NCBI RefSeq assembly: GCF_027947575.1
Contig: NZ_CP116256.1
Location: forward strand, 372,001 to 436,000
Direction of reading: 5' to 3'
Length of the DNA stretch: 64,000 nucleotides
DNA from: Streptomyces rubrogriseus
GTDB lineage: Bacteria > Actinomycetota > Actinomycetes > Streptomycetales > Streptomycetaceae
The notes under the pieces are model-generated. The model saw only the letters and a program-made list of their open reading frames with translations. It was not told the DNA's origin and did no database searches. Position 1 is the stretch's first letter. Every line of letters begins with the position of its first letter. Positions 36,717-45,398 of this stretch are shown here, piece by piece. The position numbers were made by a program, and so were the translations under genes.

Positions 36717-37127
36717 GTGCCTCGCCCATTGGGAGAACTCGAAGACGCGGTCATGACGAGGGTGTGGAAGTGGAACCGCCCCGTGACCGTTCGAGAAGTC
36801 CTGGAAGACCTGCAACAGGAACGGTCCATCGCGTACACCACCGTGATGACCGTTTTGGACAATCTCCATCAGAAGGGCTGGGTGCGCCGCGAGTCCGAAG
36901 GCCGGGCCTATCGATATGAGGCGGTCTCCACTCGCGCCGCCTACGCCGCCGCCCTCATGAACGATGCCTGGTCCCAGAGCGACAACCCCGCCGCCGCCCT
37001 CGTCGCCTTCTTCGGCATGATGAGCGAGGAACAGCGCCAGGCGCTCGGAGACGCCATCCGCATCGTGCAGGGACCGGAAACCCCCGCACCGGGACCCGGC
37101 GCGGTAGCGGACGGCGGCGAGCGATAG
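36717..37127 (+). CDS. BlaI/MecI/CopY-type winged-helix repressor
   Basis: A 136-residue protein. Its winged helix is typical of penicillinase repressors: LGELEDAVMTRVWKWNRPVT, VREVLEDLQQERSIAYTTVM, TVLDNLHQKGWVRRESEGRA and YRYEAV. A dimerising C-terminal helix follows, then a short Pro/Gly tail. No BlaR1/MecR1-type M56 sensor protease gene is adjacent, so how it is derepressed is unclear. GTG 36717 has no Shine-Dalgarno sequence, but TATCGT lies eight bases upstream (leaderless). argA begins 9 bp after its stop and is probably co-transcribed. Confidence 0.87.
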   Translation: MPRPLGELEDAVMTRVWKWNRPVTVREVLEDLQQERSIAYTTVMTVLDNLHQKGWVRRESEGRAYRYEAVSTRAAYAAALMNDAWSQSDNPAAALVAFFGMMSEEQRQALGDAIRIVQGPETPAPGPGAVADGGER

Positions 37128-37136
37128 CGTCCCCAC

Positions 37137-37646
37137 ATGTCAAATGCCATCAGCGTCCGGCGGGCCCGCACCAGCGATGTCCCGGACGTACGCCGGCTGC
37201 TCGACGCGTACGTCCGTGACCGCATCCTGCTCGACAAAGCGATGGTGACGCTTTACGAGAGCATCCAGGAGTTCTGGGTCGCGGAACGGGACGACAACGC
37301 CGAGGTGGTCGGCTGCGGCGCGCTGCACGTGATGTGGGAAGACCTCGCGGAAGTGCGGACTCTCGCGGTGAAGCCCGGCCTGAAGGGCGCGGGCGTCGGC
37401 CACAAGCTGCTGGAGAAGTTGCTGGACACGGCACGCTGGCTCGGTGTTCGCCGCGTTTTCTGTCTGACCTTCGAAGTGGACTTCTTCGGCAAGCACGGCT
37501 TCGTGGAGATCGGGGAGACGCCGGTCGACACCGATGTGTACGCGGAGCTGCTGCGTTCCTATGACGAGGGCGTTGCGGAGTTCCTGGGGCTCGAACGAGT
37601 GAAACCGAACACCTTGGGCAACAGCCGGATGCTTCTGCATCTGTGA
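37137..37646 (+). CDS. argA: N-acetylglutamate synthase, short GNAT type
   Basis: A 169-residue GNAT acetyltransferase close to the single-domain N-acetylglutamate synthase of mycobacteria (Rv2747), which makes the first intermediate of arginine synthesis from glutamate and acetyl-CoA. Family features are ALHVMWEDLAEVRTLAV, the acetyl-CoA loop GLKGAGVGHKLLEKLL, FCLTFEVDFFGKHGFVEIGE and the C-terminal VKPNTLGNSRMLLHL. It lacks the amino-acid-kinase domain of E. coli ArgA. It is probably co-transcribed with the BlaI-type regulator; the rest of the arginine pathway is elsewhere. Confidence 0.88.
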   Translation: MSNAISVRRARTSDVPDVRRLLDAYVRDRILLDKAMVTLYESIQEFWVAERDDNAEVVGCGALHVMWEDLAEVRTLAVKPGLKGAGVGHKLLEKLLDTARWLGVRRVFCLTFEVDFFGKHGFVEIGETPVDTDVYAELLRSYDEGVAEFLGLERVKPNTLGNSRMLLHL

Positions 37647-37824
37647 TCGCCGCCCGACGCTAGGCATCCGCGGCCCCGAGCACCCTTCGCGATCCGTTCG
37701 AGGTTTATTCCACCGACGTGCCCTTCATGGGTTCCCCTATGTCCGAAACGCGCACGTTTCCGGCCCGGAGTCGAGCTACCGGTCTCTGCCGGGGGTTTGT
37801 GTTTTTCCGGCAAAAGCGGTTTGC

Positions 37825-37854
37825 TTTCCGGCGTACTGCAGTACTGCATATAAC
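37825..37854 (+). promoter_or_regulatory. Candidate lsr2 promoter with palindrome in the spacer
   Basis: A -10-like TATAAC (37849-37854) follows a 12-bp perfect palindrome GTACTGCAGTAC (37833-37844), with TTTCCG (37825-37830) as a possible -35. The surrounding 37740-37860 is noticeably more A/T-rich than the rest of the window, the kind of DNA Lsr2 itself binds, so autoregulation is plausible. No gene is supported in 37647-37921. Confidence 0.5.
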
Positions 37855-37921
37855 AAGGGACGGCGATACGGCGGACGCCGACGGACCCCCGGCCCTCAAG
37901 TTATCGATGAAAGGAAATCCG

Positions 37922-38257
37922 GTGGCACAGAAGGTTCAGGTCCTTCTTGTCGACGACCTCGACGGCGGCGAGGCAGACGAGACCGTGACGTTCGCACTGG
38001 ACGGCAAGACCTACGAGATCGACCTCACCACCGCCAATGCGGACAAGCTCCGGGGTCTTCTCGATCCGTACCTGAAGGGTGGCCGTCGTACCGGGGGCCG
38101 CGCCTCGGGCGGCCGCGGCAAGGCGCGCGCCGCTTCCGGGGGCAGCCAGGACACCGCGGCGATCCGCGCCTGGGCCAAGGAGAACGGCTGGGACGTCAAC
38201 GACCGCGGCCGCGTCCCCGCGAAGGTCCGCGAGGCGTACGAGCAGGCCAACGGCTGA
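37922..38257 (+). CDS. lsr2: Lsr2 nucleoid-associated protein
   Basis: H-NS-like xenogeneic silencer of actinobacteria, 111 residues. The N-terminal dimerisation domain (AQKVQVLLVDDLDGGEADET, KTYEIDLTTANADKLRGLLD) forms oligomers. A basic linker (GGRRTGGRASGGRGKARAA) leads to the C-terminal DNA-binding domain, IRAWAKENGWDVNDRGRVPA. The RGR AT-hook-like tripeptide in that domain inserts into the minor groove of A/T-rich DNA. GTG 37922 has AAAGGA seven bases upstream. The longer open frame upstream lacks support. Its stop abuts the stop of the convergent gene. Confidence 0.96.
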   Translation: MAQKVQVLLVDDLDGGEADETVTFALDGKTYEIDLTTANADKLRGLLDPYLKGGRRTGGRASGGRGKARAASGGSQDTAAIRAWAKENGWDVNDRGRVPAKVREAYEQANG

Positions 38258-38955
38258 TTATTCGACCCGCGCCACCGGCGGCGCCATCGACCGCGTCACC
38301 GGCCGCGCCCGAGGTGGGCGGTCGGCGGTGAGCCGGACCCGGTGGCACTGCGTGGCCAGTGTGCGGACCAGCCGGACGAGATCCAGGGCGTTGCCGGCGC
38401 CGCCGAGGGCCGACAGCGCCGGCAGCGAGGACCCCGCCCCGCACCCCGGCTCCGGGGGCCGCAGCCAGATGGCGGCCCCCGCACGCCGTCGCGCTCCGGG
38501 GGACGCGGCGGCCCGGCCGGGCGGGGCTCCGGGACGACCGGGACAAGGGGCGCCTCCACGAGGCCGTCCGCTCCGACCGCCGTCAGGTCGAGCGCCAGCG
38601 AGCCCCACTCCAGCCACTCCAGCAGCCCGGGCAGCTCCTCCGCGCCGCCCGCCGCCACGAGCAGCAGCATCCGCTCGCCCCGGACGGCCACCGGGAACCC
38701 CTGCGGGCCCCGGCCGGACCACCCGAGCCGCTCCAGCGTCGCGTACCCCGCGGCGGTCGGCACGTCCAGGACGTCGAAGCGGACGCCCGTGCGCAGCCGC
38801 ACCGGCTCCCCGGGCGCCGTCGGCCACCCGAGCACGCTCTCGTACCACCACCGTGTCCGCTCCCGGGCCGAGCCGCCGTTCCCGGTGGGCCGGCGGGGCG
38901 ACGGCACGACGGGGGACGCGGGAGCGACGGGGACCGAGTGCGAGGCGCCAACCAT
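38258..38955 (-). pseudogene. Primase-polymerase-like domain protein, frameshifted
   Basis: From ATG 38955 (MVGASHSVPV) the frame runs through a domain like the bifunctional primase/polymerase N-terminal domain in Streptomyces: WWYESVLGWP, RTGVRFDVLDVPTAAGYATL, RMLLLVAAGG and LEWGSLALDL. It leaves the expected sequence at about ERDGVRG. A second frame continues GAAIWLRPPEPG, SLPALSALGG and DLVRLVRTLATQCHRVRLTA to the stop at 38258. One more C in the five-C run at 38476-38480 would rejoin them into about 232 residues. The usual acidic catalytic pair is not obvious even in the repaired protein. Either a real disruption or a one-base sequence error. Confidence 0.7.
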
Positions 38956-39396
38956 GCCAAGTGCAACAGTCGAAAGAGCGCTCGGGTTACGCTGGGTGGC
39001 GGCAGGAGTGCACAGAGTGGCGGAACAGGGCGTCAAGAGGGGGCGTGCGGGGGTGCGGGGAGGCGCAAGGTTGTTCGCCCGTAGCGGAGGGAACCGGTGC
39101 GCGCGGCATGGAGTGTCAGTCCCCGCGGGTAAGACATCCCTAGTGGGAGGGGGCGACATGCAGATCGGGCCGTCTCGCGTTCGCCATCGGCGTACTGGCG
39201 AGTGGGGTAAGTGCCTGGCCTGCGGGAACATCGTCTCGCACCATCGGGTTGTGGCAGATGTCGGCGTCAGGGGTCAGGAGGCCATCGACGGTGTCGGCAG
39301 TTGGAATGAGCGGTCCCCGCTTGCGGGACTAAGCTGCGGAAGGACAGGGAGGGGAAGTTCCCCTTACTGCCTGACCGCTCTGAGGAGCGATTAACG
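38956..39396 (+). other. Upstream region of clpC
   Basis: About 440 bp with no convincing gene. It contains the ClgR-type box at 39179-39195 and two short leader hairpins near clpC: gtccc-gcttgc-gggac at about 39315-39331 and aggggaagttcccct just before the ribosome binding site. A 78-codon frame (39158-39394) with a good Shine-Dalgarno sequence ends just before clpC. It has poor third-position GC and covers the ClgR box, so I do not call it. Confidence 0.6.
39179..39195 (+). promoter_or_regulatory. ClgR binding box upstream of clpC
   Basis: GTTCGC-CATCG-GCGTAC matches the ClgR operator described for Streptomyces (GTTCGC, five bases, GCG). ClgR activates clpP1P2, clpC and lon. The box lies about 200 bp upstream of the clpC start, implying a long untranslated leader or a start site near 39220-39250. 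Confidence 0.75.
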
Positions 39397-41925
<2,529 letters not shown>

Positions 41926-41943
41926 CCCTCCGGGGTGAGCCCG

Positions 41944-41986
41944 AAAGGGGCTGCTCCGGGACCTCGGTCCCGGAGCAGCCCCTTTT
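41944..41986. terminator. Strong terminator after clpC
   Basis: An almost uninterrupted 20-bp stem: aaaggggctgctccgggacc (41944-41963) pairs with 41966-41985, and the + strand ends in TTTT. Because the other strand of the stem also ends in a short A/T tail, it can serve the convergent acid phosphatase gene too. Confidence 0.92.
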
Positions 41987-42011
41987 CACGTCAGGTGTCA
42001 GGTGCCAGGCG

Positions 42012-42671
42012 TCAGGACAGCTGGCCGTCGTAGTCCGGGAGCTTGAACGTCTTCTCGGCGTGGCCGCCCGACAGGTCGGTGGCGCTGTTGCCGATGTTCG
42101 CGATGATCGTGTAGCCGTCCGACTCGATCTCGGCGCGCTGTTCGGTCTTGTACTGGGCGACGTCCTTGAACAGGTCCAGGAAGCCGCGGACGTACAGCCC
42201 CGAGGACTCGTACCCGGCGTGGGCGAGGTTCCACTTGGTGGGCGCCTCGATGATGCCGGGGCGGGCGGTCACGAAGAACAGGGCGACGCCGTGCTCCTGG
42301 GCGTACTCGGCGACCTCCAGGACCGGCCGGTTGGCGGGCTGGGGGTAGCTGAAGCCGAAATCGGTCTCCAGGGAGGTGTTGTCGATGTCGAGGACGACGG
42401 CCTGCTTCTCACCGGGGGCGGAGTCGGCGATCCGCTCCTTCAGGTACGGCAGCGCCGTGTCCATGACGGCCGCGCAGTCCCGCTGCCAGGTGTCGTAGTC
42501 GACGTCGTCGGCGGCGGCCGCCGTCACGGACGCGGGCGGGGTCTCGGCCGGGGCGGCGACGGACGGTGTGACGGTGGCGGTGAGCGCCGCCGCGACCACG
42601 GCGGCCGTGCCGGCGACCCGTGTCCAGGTGCGGCGCCGGGTCTGTCTGGTCTGTCCGTTCTGAACGGTCAT
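42012..42671 (-). CDS. Secreted HAD-family acid phosphatase (class IIIB type)
   Basis: A 219-residue exported protein. The signal peptide has basic residues (TRRRTWTR) and a hydrophobic core to about PSVAAPA. The mature part is an HAD-superfamily acid phosphatase (PF03767): nucleophile motif I is VVLDIDNTSLETD with catalytic Asp pair, motif II is FFVTARPG (Thr), and the final acidic motif lies in IANIGNSATDLSGG. Such enzymes release phosphate from nucleotides or sugar phosphates outside the cell. ATG 42671 has GAGAGGA about ten bases upstream. Confidence 0.88.
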   Translation of the reverse strand: MTVQNGQTRQTRRRTWTRVAGTAAVVAAALTATVTPSVAAPAETPPASVTAAAADDVDYDTWQRDCAAVMDTALPYLKERIADSAPGEKQAVVLDIDNTSLETDFGFSYPQPANRPVLEVAEYAQEHGVALFFVTARPGIIEAPTKWNLAHAGYESSGLYVRGFLDLFKDVAQYKTEQRAEIESDGYTIIANIGNSATDLSGGHAEKTFKLPDYDGQLS

Positions 42672-42804
42672 GGGGGGTGGGGTCCTCTCATGCCTGCCTG
42701 CGCGGATGCCTGACGGCAAAGTTGTCGCGTGCATGCTTGCCCCAGCAAGTGGCCGGACGGCAACGATTGGGTTACTGAGCAGTAGTCAGCTCTCCGGCCT
42801 GCGC

Positions 42805-45390
42805 CTATGCCGTGATCTCCACCCCGTCCGGCACGTTCCGCACCCGCGGCAGCCGGGGATTGACCCGCAGCACCCGCAGCTGGGGGAAGCCGGAGAGCCA
42901 CGAGACGTCCGTGTCGGGCAGCTCCGCGTTGAGCCACAGGTGGGTCAGCTGGTCGGGCAGCAATCCCGCCAGCAGCTCCTCGGCCCGCATCACCCCGGCC
43001 ACCTGGATGCGCGGCCGCCCGCCGAGTTCGCGCAGCGCCGCCATCTCGGCGGTGTCGGCGACCGGGAAGTAGAGGCCGTCCGGGTCCAGGTGGGCGATGA
43101 TCTCCTGGGCGTAGCGCTCGGTGTCGAAGTGCCGCCAGCCCCGGGCCAGTTCGGTGCGCACCGGCAGGGCGGCACGGGAGCGCAGCCGGACCAGGTAGTC
43201 GATGGCCGCGTCGTCCTGGACGCGGGTCGCGGTGCAGGCGAGCAGCAGGGCCTGCCGGTCGTCGGGGACCTGGCCCGGGTCGGGCAGCAGCTCCAGGACG
43301 ATGGGGCCGACCCAGCCGAGCCCCCGGGCGGCCAGCTCGGTCGTCGGGCGCACCAGGTTCTTCGTGCGGTCGTGGACGAGCCGCTGGACGGCCGGGTCGA
43401 GTTCGGTGACGTGGTCCAGGCAGGCCGCGGCCATCAGCCGCCGGTGGTTGATCTGCGGGCGGCGCAGTCCCGGCGCGGGCGCCAGCAGCCGTTCCAGGAA
43501 CTGGGCGCACTCCTCGGGGCGGGCGTGGGCGGCGGCCATGCGGATGACCTCCTCCCACTCGGACTGGTGGGCGTGGTCCACCAGCGTGGGGAAGCGGCCG
43601 CGGGCCACGATCTCCTTGGCGGCCAGGTAGTCCTGGAAGGTGCGGTGGACGAAGTCGACCGACTCGCCCGACCGTTCGCGCAACAGGCCCGTGCGGTGCA
43701 GCAGATGCCGGAAGATCTTCGCGCCGTCCCCCTGCGCGCGGGCGGCGGGCATCGCGGGCAGCGCGGCGTCCAGGATGCCCACCGCCCGCTCCCGGGGCAG
43801 CTCGGAGGCGTCCTCCTCCAGCATGGCGTGGGCCAGTTTCTGCAACAGCCGTTCCCTGGTGCTCTGCTGGAGCCGCACGTCGTCGGCGTACAGCACGTCC
43901 CGTTCGGGGTCGCGGCGCTGGAGCAGCATCTCCAGGGCGGCGTCGTACAGCTCCTTGCGGCCGCTGGGCAGGGAGCCCGCCCGGTCCCGGTTGAGGGCGC
44001 ATATCAGGCCGCACATCAGGGGGTTGGTGGCGAGCTGGCGCAGTTCGCGGTAGATCCGTACGGAGTGCAGCAGCCGCTGCTCGTACTCGTCCAGCGTGCT
44101 GCGCTCCCGCTCGCGTTCCCGCGGACCGGGGGAGCGGCTCTGCTCGTCGAGGCGGGCCGCCGAGTGCCAGTCCCGGATGAACCGGGTCACCCGGTCCCGG
44201 GACATGGGCGCAAGCGACAGCTCGACGAAGTCCTCCTCGGCCAGCCCGCCCCCCGACAGCCAGCCGTCCGAGACGGCGGAGGGCCGGGAGGTGACCAGGC
44301 AGCCGTTGCCGGAGAAGACCCGCAGCAGCCGCCGCAGCCGGTCGCGCAGCTCGCCCCGCGTCTTCTCCGGCGCCTCGTCGATGCCGTCGACCAGCAGCAG
44401 CGCCCGGCCCGCGAGCAGGGTGCGCACCACCCACCCCTCCGGAGCCCGGTCGGCGAGCGGGTGCCGGACCGCGTGCAGGAAGTCGTCCGGGGCCGGGAAG
44501 CCCTCGCGGGCGAAACGCCGCACGGGCAGCACGAAGGGGATCCGGGAGCCCTCCCGGGCGGCGGCGACGGCCAGCCACTGCACGAGGGTCGTCTTGCCCG
44601 AACCCGCGCCGCCGCGCAGCAGCACCCGGTCGTGGTCCTCCAGGGCGCGGTCCGCGAGCAGCACGGTGCGCTGCTCGTCCTCGGTGCCGCCCACCCCGCC
44701 GCTGCGCTCCTCCGCCTCCAGGCTCAGGTAGGTCTCCTCCAGGGGCCAACGGTCGGGCGCGTTGGGGAAGTCGACGCCGACGATGGTCAGCCAGCCGTGC
44801 CGCCGGGCCACCCACTCGGCGTACTCGGCTTCGAACGCCACGTCCTCCTGCGGCCGTTCGGCATGCCGGGCCGCCGCCTCCGCGTCGCCCAGGTCGACCA
44901 GCTGGGCGATCCGGCTGGCCCGCCCCGGCAGCTGCCGCTGGAGGTAGGCGGAGCGCCGTACCAGGTGGTGCAGGACGTGCAGGCACACCGACACCAGCAG
45001 CGCGTCGTGGAACCAGGCCGCGTCCGGCGACAGCTCCCGGTCGGCGCCCTGCACCGCGCCCCGCAGCCGCCGCGCGTAGTCCTGCGGACCCAGCCGTACG
45101 GCGTCGGCGTCGGTGACGTCGACCTCGGCGATGGCGAGCAGGGTGCGGGCCAGGACGTCGACGACCGGGGCCAGTTCGGCGGTGGGCGCGGCATGCCGCT
45201 CGGCGGCGAGGTGCACCAGGTCGGCGGCGGTGCGGTGGACCTCGTCCGGGGTGGCCGTGGCCCTGGCACCGCGCCAGGAGACGAGGCCGGGGACCGGTTC
45301 GGAGAACACGGGCGGCCGGGCGGGGTCGCGGAAGAGCCGGTGGACGAGGGGGGCGGCGAGACGGGAGGGCGTACGGACGACGGCATCCAT
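42805..45390 (-). CDS. NACHT NTPase, NLR-like, second of a tandem pair
   Basis: An 861-residue STAND ATPase. Residues ~1-210 are helical and match no enzyme I know, resembling the NACHT N-terminal helical (NNH) domains of actinobacterial NACHT proteins. The NACHT module has Walker A GGAGSGKTTLVQW (~261-273), Walker B LLLVDGIDEAP (~331-341), the sensor-like LVTSRPSAV, the TNPLMCGLICAL segment and FVHRTFQDYLAAKEIV. Helical repeats follow, then a short leucine-rich C-terminus (LPDQLTHLWLNAE, SWLSGFPQLRVLRVNP). This is the NLR plan: N-terminal effector or adaptor, NTPase switch, sensor. Some bacterial NACHT proteins are anti-phage, which is a possible role. It starts 8 bp after its paralogue's stop. 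No nuclease, TIR or protease effector is visible. Confidence 0.85.
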   Translation of the reverse strand: MDAVVRTPSRLAAPLVHRLFRDPARPPVFSEPVPGLVSWRGARATATPDEVHRTAADLVHLAAERHAAPTAELAPVVDVLARTLLAIAEVDVTDADAVRLGPQDYARRLRGAVQGADRELSPDAAWFHDALLVSVCLHVLHHLVRRSAYLQRQLPGRASRIAQLVDLGDAEAAARHAERPQEDVAFEAEYAEWVARRHGWLTIVGVDFPNAPDRWPLEETYLSLEAEERSGGVGGTEDEQRTVLLADRALEDHDRVLLRGGAGSGKTTLVQWLAVAAAREGSRIPFVLPVRRFAREGFPAPDDFLHAVRHPLADRAPEGWVVRTLLAGRALLLVDGIDEAPEKTRGELRDRLRRLLRVFSGNGCLVTSRPSAVSDGWLSGGGLAEEDFVELSLAPMSRDRVTRFIRDWHSAARLDEQSRSPGPRERERERSTLDEYEQRLLHSVRIYRELRQLATNPLMCGLICALNRDRAGSLPSGRKELYDAALEMLLQRRDPERDVLYADDVRLQQSTRERLLQKLAHAMLEEDASELPRERAVGILDAALPAMPAARAQGDGAKIFRHLLHRTGLLRERSGESVDFVHRTFQDYLAAKEIVARGRFPTLVDHAHQSEWEEVIRMAAAHARPEECAQFLERLLAPAPGLRRPQINHRRLMAAACLDHVTELDPAVQRLVHDRTKNLVRPTTELAARGLGWVGPIVLELLPDPGQVPDDRQALLLACTATRVQDDAAIDYLVRLRSRAALPVRTELARGWRHFDTERYAQEIIAHLDPDGLYFPVADTAEMAALRELGGRPRIQVAGVMRAEELLAGLLPDQLTHLWLNAELPDTDVSWLSGFPQLRVLRVNPRLPRVRNVPDGVEITA

Positions 45391-45398
45391 GAAGGTGG

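Noticed and set aside
37718..37921. N-terminal extension of Lsr2 from an upstream ATG
   Set aside because: The extension crosses the promoter-like TATAAC and the palindrome, has no ribosome binding site, and Lsr2 proteins begin at AQKVQV.
39158..39394. 78-codon frame with a good Shine-Dalgarno sequence just upstream of clpC (contains GKCLACGNIVSHH)
   Set aside because: Third-position GC is poor for this genome, the frame covers the ClgR box, and only one CxxC is present. A real leader protein cannot be excluded; ribosome profiling would settle it.
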